Positions 23,663 through 32,700 of a stretch of 64,000 nt of DNA are shown one piece after another. The notes under the pieces are model-generated. The model saw only the letters and a list, made by a program, of their open reading frames with translations, ran no database searches and was not told the DNA's origin. The DNA lies in contig NW_026947492.1 of the NCBI RefSeq assembly GCF_034190915.1, positions 19,373,501-19,437,500 of the forward strand. The letters run 5' to 3'. The translations under genes and the position numbers were made by a program. This DNA is from Cavia porcellus. Its lineage: Eukaryota > Chordata > Mammalia > Rodentia > Caviidae. Position 1 is the first letter of the stretch; each line of letters opens with the position of its first letter.

Positions 23663-24412
23663 ACTTCTCTTGCTCCCTGTCACTTCCGTAAGAGGTGAGC
23701 CAACCTTTTGGCTCTGACAGCTCTTCTGGCCCCGCGTGCCTGTGGTCCTATATGACGCCAGGCTAAAGGAAGTGCTGGAGTCACAGCCTGCACCTGAAAA
23801 CCCAGGAGGTGACTATCATCCCTCTGCCTCTTGCCCTCCCCAAGCCCCCCTCTGCCCTCCGCCCCTCTTGGGCTGCACTCTGAGGGGCCAGCAGCCCACA
23901 TCCCTTGCCGCCACTAGGGGGTGTGGTGAGCACACTCAGGTGGAAGGACCTGGTGCTTGGAGACCCCAGGGCGGGGGAGCTGGCATGGCGGCTTCTTGCA
24001 TGCCAAGGAGCACCCTTGTCAGGAGGGACAAGCTGAGGCTCCAGACTCTCGTAGGCTGGGCTGTGAAGGGAGTATCCAAGTAGCCTCCAACCCCATGAGG
24101 CTGCCACAGCCTGGCTGCCCTCCCCAGCCCCAGGTTCCCCCTCCCCACACACCAGGCCAGAGCTGTTGCTGAACAAAGCATCGCTGCAGGGGCACAGGTT
24201 GTTTTACATATGATTTGAATATCGTTTCTTTCAAGTCAAAAATAGCACAGCAAACCCTCCTGCGCAGCCTCTCCCCTGAGCTCTCCTGTGTTCCTCTGCA
24301 GGGCCTCCTGCCCTGGCTGTATCCTGTCAGTCCAGGTGGCCCAGGCTGGTCCCAGGGCTCACCTGCGCTTGCTCAGTGGCATTAACAGTGCGCCCCTCTC
24401 TCCTGCCCACAG

Positions 24413-24521
24413 ATCCTCGATGTGAATCAATCCCATGATGCAACATGCCTCCCCAGCCCCAGCTCTGACAATGATGGCCACGCAGAATGTCCCTCCCCCA
24501 CCCTACCAGGACAGCCCGCAG
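24413..24521 (+). CDS. PKNOX2: PKNOX2 first coding exon (5' UTR tail plus residues 1-29)
   Basis: PKNOX2 is a nuclear TALE homeodomain factor that pairs with PBX proteins on DNA. This exon follows a good acceptor (pyrimidine tract, then CCCACAG ending at 24412) and ends at a GTGAGT donor at 24522. Translation runs from ATG 24435 to 24521, 87 bases or exactly 29 codons (phase 0). It begins MMQHASPAPALTMMATQ and ends in a proline run followed by YQDSPQ, which I recognise as the PKNOX2 N-terminus. The first 22 bases (24413-24434) are 5' UTR and contain an ATGTGA start-stop. A second ATG pair, at codons 13-14, aligns with the start of the paralogue PKNOX1 (MMATQ). The region is low-complexity and proline-rich, with no folded domain. 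The ORF is intact and identity is near certain from length, phase and sequence; which ATG is used is less certain. Confidence 0.96.
24420..24425 (+). promoter_or_regulatory. Start-stop upstream ORF (ATGTGA) in the PKNOX2 leader
   Basis: Within the 22-base untranslated part of the first coding exon, ATG at 24420 is followed immediately by TGA. It ends nine bases before the annotated start codon at 24435. Minimal AUG-stop elements are known to hold initiating ribosomes and reduce re-initiation on a very near downstream AUG. That it acts here is inference. Confidence 0.6.
24432..24477 (+). promoter_or_regulatory. PKNOX2: Alternative translation starts, two ATG-ATG pairs
   Basis: ATG 24435 has C at -3 and A at +4, a weak context; ATG 24438 has A at -3 but C at +4. 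ATG 24471 has A at -3 and A at +4. ATG 24474 has A at -3 and G at +4 (ATGATGGCC), the best Kozak match of the four. Leaky scanning could give a protein lacking the first 12 or 13 residues, aligning with the PKNOX1 start. Confidence 0.55.
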
Positions 24522-27404
24522 GTGAGTGTGCCACAGAAGGCGCTGGGAGGGAGTGTGGTGGCCTTGGGAATCCCATGGGTTGGGGGTCCTCCAGAGCAAT
24601 AAGCAGGGTCATATCTGCCCAGGAATTGCCCTGGAGACCTATGCAGGGAGTCCTTATGAACACAGACTCCCAAGGGACTCATTGCCTTCAACAAAATGCC
24701 CTACTGGGGTCATTCTGTCACCAGGGCCATAATCTGGAGTAGTGGTCATGGACACTTGCCCACTGCCTCTACCCTGCTAGCCTCAGAAAGTGCAGCTGGA
24801 CCCCTGTGTCACGGTCAGGGTAAGATGCACGCTTGAGACACAGGCAGAAACTGTAAGCAGAGCCCACCTCTGAGTGTTTGGCAACTTCCTGCTCCTGTGG
24901 TCTGCCTGGAAGAATGTCTGTTCTCAACTGGGACAGTCCTGGGCTTCTCCCTGGAAACAGCCAGGCTCTTGCTGGGCACACTCCTGCTGCTTCCCGTCTC
25001 TTCCCAGTGCCCATCCGCAGCTAAGCAGTCAGGTTCCTCCAAGACTTGCTTCTTGGTTACAAGTCCTGCTCCGGGCATCAGCCCCTCCTGGACACTGCCT
25101 TCTCACTGTGGCCCTGTCCTGTCCCTTTGCCGCTCCGAAAGCTGCCTGGCTTTTCTGAGCAAGCTCCTGTAGTCCTGGAGACTGATCCCTTTTCAGGTCT
25201 GCCTCCCCTGGGGCACCCCCACCCACCCTCCAGTCTTTGCAAGCCTGAGTTTTGCAGCTGATCCTTTGTACAAAGGCTCTGTTCTCTGACCTTTACCGTC
25301 GTGTTCTCTGGTTCTTTCCACCCTGGTCTCTTGGGTCAGGATGAATTCAGTAATTATTTGTTGAGCACCTGCCATTGAAATGCGCCCACTAAAATGTTCA
25401 CTCATTCATTCAAGCCCCATTTAGAAAGTGCCTACTGTGTGACAGGGTGCCCCCCTCTCGTCCAGCAGCCTTTCTCTGCCTTGCTGATTTCCCTGGCTTA
25501 TTAGCATTTCAAACACAGCCCTTCTCACAGACCTGGAAGGAGGTCTCTGAAGCAGGAAGAGTGTTAGATGCTGGCGAAAGGGAGAGGCTTTCCCACAGCA
25601 AACCCTAAGGCCGGGGCAGCTGCTCGCCACATCCTCGAGGTCGCTCTGCTCCCATGAAGTTATCAGATGGGGCCACTCTGCAGTGACCACCCTGACTTCT
25701 TCTGCCCTGAAAGTCCAAAAGTGCCTGTCATTCACTGACCCGTCCAGCATGTGGTCTTGAGTCCCCAGCCTTGCCTCACATAGCAACTTCAGGCTCCTTC
25801 CCCAAATGCATCTCAGGGGCGGCAAGTCCTCTGCCCACAATGACTGCAGGACCACACTTGGCCTTTATTTGGAAGCTTCCAGATATCCGCACTCTGTCTG
25901 GACACTTCCATCTACGTCCCAAGTCCTGGAGTTGAAGTTCAAAAGGTGCCCTCAATGGTGAAATAAAAAAAAATGACAAGAAGAGAGGACATTTAGGGGA
26001 CAAAAACCCAGCCTTCCTGCATAGACACGGACCCCTATCTGCCCCAGCTCCCCTGGGGTCTGAAGAGCAGGAACTTTGGCTTCATTTCTCTTGTCACTGG
26101 ACGCTGCTTTCCGAGCTCTCCAGTGGAAAGAGGATGCAGGGTGGGAGCACTTCCTCCGCCCAGCAGGCGGCGAGTGTGAGGCTGGGGTTCAAGGGCTATG
26201 AGGGCAGGCTGTAGGGCAGGGGGCTGGGATGGGCTCAGCTGCTGGCCGCTGCTCCTCCCTCCTGCCCCTTTCTGCTTGGCCTACCTGGGAAGCTGGGGGA
26301 AGTTTTGGCTCAGTGGGATTAGCAGGAAAGCTATGGCAAGGGCCTGTGTCCTCCAAGAATGCTGACCGAGGAGCTTAATTTAATTCTTAGCATACAGCTG
26401 GATGAATAAATTCCAGCTGTCAAGGGAGGTGATGGAGCCTTAAGGGGCTCACGCCCTCATTCCCCACTGCTGAGCTGCTCTGGCCTTTGAGGAAAGGAGG
26501 AAGTTAGAGCCAAAGCCAGATGTGGGGACCGTGCTGAGACTCCTCTGTGAGGAATAATTTGCCCTGGGGGAACTGTGTCTGCCCGTAAAGCTAGTGACTC
26601 AGGAACACCGTACCTGCCAGGAAGTCTTGAGGTCTTGAGGTCTTCGTGGCCTTGGTTAAGCTACTAGGCTGTGACTAGGTTGCTATTGGCCTTTCCTGGG
26701 CCAGGCTGACTCCCAAGAAAGAGGATCCAGATGAGAAGCTAGAGCAGGGGGGAACTGGGGAAAGAGAGGAGGGGGTGAGGCGCCAGGACTAAGGCTTCCC
26801 TTTGAGGTCACCTGGCTCTGCGAGCTGTTCTCCCACTGTTTCAGGAACAACTTTTAGGAACAACTCCTCATGTGCACTTGGTCACCAAGAACTTGAAAAC
26901 CTGCGCTGGTCCTCCTTCCCCCTCTACTTCCAAGAGCAGACCCCAGCTCCTCAGGGGAAAGCTCTGCTCCATTTCCCCCTTCACGCTGTTATCCGAAAGA
27001 GCCAGCTGCTCGTGGACATCCAGCCTTTTTTCTTTTTTCCAGGAAAGTCCAGACTAATAGGCACAGGTCAGGGACACAGAGCATCCTAAATGAGCCCTCT
27101 GGAACGAGGTCCACTCCCTCCTCACACCTTTAGGTCTCATCTCACGACTTCTAGCCCCTGTGTGATCTGTTTCCTCAAGGCCTGCACAGTGAGCACATCC
27201 GTGTCACCTCCTTAGAAAGCCAGTTTCTTCCCCAGGCGAGAAATGGACAGTCTCTGATATGAGGTCCCCAAAATGAGAAAGGAAGAGAGAAGTAGAGCCC
27301 TTCCTCCGAGACCCAGGCAATCGTTTTAATAATGTTCCCATTGTGCTGAGGGCTAGCAATACTGAGTATAATCTATTCCAATGCACAGGAGAGCATCACT
27401 TTGG

Positions 27405-27600
27405 AAAATTAGGAATCTACATAAAAAAAATTCCCAAGCCCAGGACCTTCTTCATAATAAATTAGAATTTTTTTTTCAAGGCAAGTTCTTAAGTTGGCAA
27501 TTTCATTTTTAAAGTTTGGGGAATAAAATTATTAAAAATGAGGGAGACTTTTCTTCTTCCCATTTAGTAGAGAAGCATTAATGGTTACGGCCCCATGCTA
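27405..27600. promoter_or_regulatory. Candidate conserved non-coding block
   Basis: AT-rich unique stretch with TTCATAATAAATTAG, GGCAATTTC, AAAATTATTAAAAATGAG and AGCATTAATGG. No repeat landmarks. Confidence 0.3.
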
Positions 27601-28732
27601 TTGGGGATAAGCCAAGTGGCAGAATGGCCAATGCCTGCTACTCCTCAGTTCTGTTTCAGTCCATCCAGGGCAGACTCTGTGATCACTCACAAGGACATTA
27701 CTCTGTTTATCGTGCTTCTAGAAAGTGCAAAAGCAAGAACCCACTGAGACCCTTCCTGTAGACTACTTCCTCCTTCCGGTCAAATGGTTAAATTGTAATA
27801 AGATAGCAGCGCCCTCTACTGTCCAACTAAAACACCTCCCGTCTAGCAGGCTGGAGCTGGGTCTTCCAAACTGAGCCTCACTTGAAACTCTTAAGTAGAA
27901 ATGAGTCACCAGAGATCATGCAGTGCCACGAGGATTGTTTAACGAAAACATTTTCTCCAGAGAGGCCTGGAGATGAGCTGGGTGTATATTACTCTCAGTT
28001 TAGTGCAACTGTGTTAATTCTTCTATCACTCCCGTTCCGTTCTGCAACTCTGTCTCTGTAGGCCTGGCCCTCACTGTGACCAGGAGTTTCAGAACCCCTC
28101 CTCCACTGCCCAGCACCCCACTCACTGCAGTGGAACCCTCTAAGTTGCTCCTCTCTCTTATTCATGCTTAGAATTGCAGCAAATGTCATTCCAGCCCCCC
28201 CCACCCCCACCCCGAGGGTTTCTCAGTAACCACCTCCCTCTGGCTCCTAGGGATCTACCTTCCTTCCCGCACTCTCTCTCCACCTGGAAATGCCATCCTC
28301 TCACTTCCCAGCATCTACCAAGCGAGGCTCTCCCTTCTGCAGCCCTACTAGCCACTTGGAAGCCCCTGGGATTCACTAGCAAAGACAAACTGTTATCCAC
28401 CGAAAACAGACTCTGGCTGTCAGCACCCATTCTCCACTCTTCCCCAAAAACACACACACTTACCAGTGGTGCCATGAATCTTTGTCCTTGGTTTACAGGC
28501 AAGACACACGTTTTGTCTGGTTTACTGTGTATGTACCTGGTGTTTAGAGTTTTGTCTGTGTGTCCCCAGCAAGTCAGGATGCATGAGAAAACAGAACTCC
28601 TATGCACCCTGGTCTGACTCACTAGGCACAGTGTAGACACAGCACTCAGTGGATAGTGAAGTTTAGAACAAACTGATAGGTAGTGAGATGTCTATGTAGT
28701 GTACTTCCAATGGTGGTACCCAAAGCTTTGGC

Positions 28733-28885
28733 AAGATTGGATGTGGTGGCACACATTTGTAATCCCAGCACATGGCAGGCTGAGGCAGAAAGGGTCCTGT
28801 GAGTGTGAAGCCATCCTAGGCTACAAAGTGAGTTCAAGGCCAGCCTGAACTGCAGAGCAAAACCCTGTCTCAAAAAAACAAAACA
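28733..28885 (+). mobile_element. B1-like SINE
   Basis: This is a 7SL-derived monomer: ATGTGGTGGCACACATTTGT, AATCCCAGCAC, GGCTGAGGCAG, GAGTTCAAGGCCAGCCTG, then CCCTGTCTCAAAAAAAC. The B1/Alu landmarks occur in the right order and the element ends in an A-rich tail. Confidence 0.9.
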
Positions 28886-28886
28886 A

Positions 28887-29022
28887 GGGGCTGGGGATTT
28901 AGCTCAGCGGCATAAGTGCCTGCCTTGCAAGCAGGCAGTCGTGAGTTCAATCCCCAGTACCGATAAAAAGGAAAAAGACAAAAAAAAAAAAAAAAAAACA
29001 AGTAAACAAACAAAAAAACAGC
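28887..29022 (+). mobile_element. ID-type SINE, apparently full length
   Basis: It begins GGGGCTGGGGATTTAGCTCA and has tRNA-like A-box (TTAGCTCAGCGG) and B-box (GAGTTCAATCC) promoter sequences. It ends CCCCAGTACCGATAAAAAGG with a long A-rich tail. It sits directly at the tail of the preceding B1. The same ACCGATAAAAA 3' end is shared by copies at 20.5, 37.3 and 63.6 kb, so these belong to one subfamily. Confidence 0.9.
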
Positions 29023-30459
29023 TTTGGCAGTTCACTAAGAACAAGCCCTTTACTGACCAGAGAGCAAGACAGACCAAGATTCAGACCAGTATGGGATGTT
29101 TGCCACAAAAGGAGTCAAGCATTTTCCTGGGCCCCTTTGACAAAAAGCTACATTCCCATACTGTTCATCCGCTAGCAACCCTCGGGGTGAGAGAATGCTG
29201 TTCAAAACCCCAGCAGAGTCATGTTTGCACACCTGAGTGCAGGCTGATGCCATGTCACACCTGCTCTGCCAGGGGAAGGCTAAAGCTGGGTCTGGACTGG
29301 TAGGGGACCCAGACAGGTCCCTCTTGTCCCTACGAGGCATCTCTGTGTGCACTCTGCTCCCACTCTGGGAGGGCCCGTGCCATCCCGGAGAAGCTGGCTC
29401 GGCTTTGATCAGTCATTAGGATCCCAATGCTGCTTTCATTAACTGGAGGCAGAAGGGGGTGGCTGGGGCCCCTGGCTGTGAATGGCCTCCATGCAGGCCA
29501 GGCAGCTGTGACGGCAGAAGTGAGTTCAGATGTTTTTACACTCATTTATATTCTCATCTCTTTAAGGCCTGCCTGGAGCCCCCCTCCCCCCTTGGCTGCC
29601 TGTGAAACCACATTCCCTTTGCAGCAGTAGAGTTAATTCAGCCACTTTGAAAGTTCCCCTAAGCCTTTGCTGTAGCTGTGACTGACCTCTCCCTCTGCCC
29701 CCAGGGGCAAGCTCCAGGGACCATGTGGGGGGACCCACCTTCCTGTGCTTTGACTCATCAAAACAGACTCCTCTTTTTTATTTTCTGCTGGCCTTTCTTC
29801 CCTTTGTGTGTGGTGACCTCTCCCTGAATGCTTGGGCCACCCGTGTCTTTAAACTGGACAGATCCCTGGACTCTGGCTCACTCCAGACCCGGATTTTCAT
29901 TGCTTAATTTAAAGGTGATAACAACGTCCAGGTCCACCCTCAAAGCCTCTCTGTCCCCTCTGTAGGGATGGTGGCCCGTCCTAGGAGTTCAAGGCTTGTA
30001 AGGGAACTCCTGCCACAGTCTACTTTCCTTTAATGAATTTGCTACCTGAATTCTGATAGTTTTCAAAACCCGGAGATCTTATTGTCTGTCTTCTCATCTC
30101 CAAGCAGGACAAGTGCTGTGACAGCCACAAAAATAGTCAGTGGCTCAAGAATACAAAGCCTAAAATAAACTGGAGAACAGGTGACCCAAGTCAGCAGCAG
30201 GGCTGCAAGTACTTCACAGCCTGGCTGCCCCTTCACGCCATCTCTGGTGGCAGCTCGGTGGCCCAGCTGGAGGGGGCTGGGAGAGTAGGGACCCGGGAGG
30301 CTGTTACCCTTGGAGCTGGTGGTCCGGAGAAAAGCAGGGTGACTGAACCCAGCTCAGACTCAGAAATGCTAGGCCTGGCCCCAGCCCCCGTGCCCATGAA
30401 TGGCAAAAATTTAGGCAAATAATTTCAGCACTATGTTATTTGTTGTGATGGTGGTTTTT

Positions 30460-30650
30460 AGTTTATTTATTTACTGGTGGTGGCACTGGGGATTGAACCC
30501 AGGTCCTTCACTCTAAGCTGCATTCCCAGTCATTTTTATTTTTTATTTGGAGATGGCATCTCACGAAGTTGCCCAGGCTAGGCTCGAACCTATGGTCCTC
30601 TTGCTTCAGCCAGGGTGCTGGGTCACAGGCATGCACCACCATTGCTGGGT
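30460..30650 (-). mobile_element. B1-ID dimer SINE
   Basis: Inverted ID (GCACTGGGGATTGAACCCAG to GCTGCATTCCCAGTC) plus inverted B1 (GTTGCCCAGGCTAGGCTCGA, GGTCACAGGCATGCACCACC). Same arrangement as the copy at 11.7 kb. Confidence 0.85.
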
Positions 30651-31917
30651 TTCTCATCATAGCTCATGCAATCCTCCATTCAGTAAACAGCACTTCCTAT
30701 GGGTCTTGTGGAGTTCTTGGCCCCAGGGAATTTGCAGTCCGTTTGGAGCCTTAGATTCTGCCCTGGGAAATGAGAGTGGCTTCTTCTCTCCTGCCTCTCT
30801 GGGTTGGTGGCATGGCTGCTAAGAGTGGAGTGGCATTCGCACCTGCACGAGCCACGCCCCACCTAGGTTCTTCACTCAGCTTCTGATTCGAAACACAATA
30901 GGCCAATAGGGGTAGAGAATGCGTTTCTCACCCGCAGCCCCATGAGCACAGAAGAGTGCACGCTCACTAGGATCCTGTCCATCCGGGACCCCTCCTAGGT
31001 CTGTTGGAATTGTGACAAAAGGGAGGGTCCTTGGGAATGGGTGGGCAGAGAGGGGAGCGGTCAGTTCCCGGAAATGCACGAAGCTGAGAACCGAAAGACT
31101 CAGCCCAGCAATACCCTGGGCCGTGCCGTGAGGCTCAGGAACTGTGATGAGCCTCCAAAGGCTTGTGCAGCTGAGTCCTTGACGCCTCCGTGGTGCACCA
31201 CTGAGCACCTTCTTGTGTCAGGCAGGCCTGTCCAGTGGGAGGTAGGATCTGGTGGAGGCTGAGGCCTGCTGTCCCAGGAGCCCCGTCCAGCTGCCTTGGC
31301 TGCCTGGGGAGGCTGCCAGGCCTTCTCCTGGTGCTGATGGGGTTGGGGATACTTTAAGGATCCCTTTTTTGCTTCTCTCCTCCTTATCTCATTAACTTAC
31401 CGATCATTCATTCCCTTTTGCAGTCCATCATTTACTCATTTAACAAACACACCAGAGCAAGATACAGGAGCCAGAAAAACGTGCCATGCAGACAGACAAA
31501 GGGCCCTGAGGTGTCCCAGGTTTTTTAGACAAGGATACAGATGATGCAGGGACCAGGGCTGCCTGGGCCTGTGAGCTATGAAGAACCAGAAAGGTTTCTT
31601 GGGAGAGTCGGGGCTCCAGCTGGTTGGGAGGGCAAACGAGGACACTTCCTGCAGCGGTGGGTATAGGCAGGAGGCGCGAAGACGTGAGCTGTAGGACACA
31701 GTGGGGGCCGGTGGGGTGCCGGAGAAGAGGCAGGGTATATGCCTTCTTGCAGCGGATCCGATTGATGAACAGGCTCGGACCCGCAGCATCCCCAGCCCAG
31801 GCTGTGCCTGCTGCTGCCTGCCGCCTGGTATCTGCCTAGTGGCTTCAAGCCCTGACCTCCTTCCAAGTCCTTGGACTGCCTTAATTGCCAGGAAACTGAC
31901 CCGGGCACAGGTTGCCC

Positions 31918-31995
31918 CAGCGCCAGGAGGAGGCGCCGGCTGCTGGCTGGAGCTTTAATCCCGCCCCCGGTGGGCGGGCCTCTGCGGCGCCCCAC
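31918..31995. promoter_or_regulatory. Small CpG-dense stretch with paired GC boxes
   Basis: Eight CpGs fall between 31921 and 31989. CCGCCC (31961) and GGGCGG (31972) are Sp1-type sites in opposite orientation, and GGCGCC occurs near 31933 and 31987. It is too short for a classical CpG island, but it stands out from the CpG-poor surroundings. Confidence 0.35.
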
Positions 31996-32220
31996 CCCTC
32001 CCCACCTTCAACCCAAGGTCAGCTGGCTCACACTCTGCAGGGGACGTCCCCCAAAGGGGACCCTCTGTTTCGCTACAAAGGGCCTGCAAGAAGTATGTGC
32101 TATAGCAGTCACAGAACACACCTGGGTCGGGGGAGCTGGACCTGCGGGGCAGGGTCTGATGAGGGTTGGGTTTGGTTCCACAGCTGAAGACTAAAGAAAG
32201 ATTTTAAAGTGTCTAGAGAA

Positions 32221-32410
32221 GCAGCATGTGGTAGCATAAGCTTGTATCCAGCCCTTTGGGAGGCTGAGACAGGAGGATCACAAACTCAAGCCCACCCTGG
32301 GCACTTGGTGACTTGGTGAGATCCTGTCACGAAATTTAAAATTAAGAATGAAGACGTAGCTCAGTACCGAGGGCCTGGGTTCAGTCTCCAATACACAAGG
32401 AAAAAAAGAG
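32221..32410 (+). mobile_element. B1-ID dimer SINE
   Basis: B1 body (CCCTTTGGGAGGCTGAGACA, GGAGGATCACAAACTCAAGC, GAGATCCTGTCACG) is followed by an A-rich linker and an ID-like half (GACGTAGCTCAGTACCGAGG, GGGTTCAGTCTCCAATACAC). Confidence 0.82.
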
Positions 32411-32418
32411 AGTTCTAG

Positions 32419-32500
32419 GGGCCAAGGGTGTGGCTCTGTGGTAGAGAGCTTGCCTGGCATCAAGGCGCTGGGCTCCATTTCCAGCACAAGAAAAACAAGG
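32419..32500 (+). mobile_element. ID-type SINE
   Basis: GGCCAAGGGTGTGGCTCTGT, GGTAGAGAGCTTGCCTGGCA and CCATTTCCAGCACAAG with a short A-rich tail. Lies directly after a B1-ID dimer. Confidence 0.75.
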
Positions 32501-32524
32501 ACTAGAAACCAAAACCAGAGTTTA

Positions 32525-32700
32525 TTTAGCTTCCACTGTTTGTAGTGTTCTCGCCCATATCGCTACCCTGGGGCAGATATATTATTACGTTCATTTTCAC
32601 CTTATAGGTAAACTGAGGCCCAGAGGAACGGAGTCGCTTGCCCAAGGTGACAGCTAGTGATCAGCCATGTCTGTTTCCACGACACTCAGCCCCCTTCCCT
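32525..32700 (-). mobile_element. MIR SINE fragment
   Basis: ATTATTACGTTCATTTTCAC, AAACTGAGGCCCAGAGGAAC and TTGCCCAAGGTGACAGCTAG are inverted MIR landmarks, well preserved. Confidence 0.85.

Larger units (their letters stand above)
1..24412 (+). other. PKNOX2: PKNOX2 5' intron / upstream non-coding territory
   Basis: No coding exon can be supported here. Open frames on both strands are short, lack recognisable domains and overlap one another, as expected by chance. The stretch holds MIR fragments, a LINE-like AT-rich relic near 4.5-4.9 kb, an L1 3' end near 10.15 kb, a 0.5-kb AT-rich block, a pyrimidine tract, a B1-ID dimer, ID copies, CA/TG tracts and several non-repetitive AT-rich blocks. 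The first coding exon begins with 5' UTR sequence after an acceptor, so at least one untranslated exon lies upstream; whether it is inside this window cannot be told. Confidence 0.7.

Noticed and set aside
28887..28975. tRNA-like gene (A box and B box)
   Set aside because: The tRNA resemblance is the ID SINE's inherited Pol III promoter; there is no complete cloverleaf with an acceptor stem and anticodon consistent with a functional tRNA.
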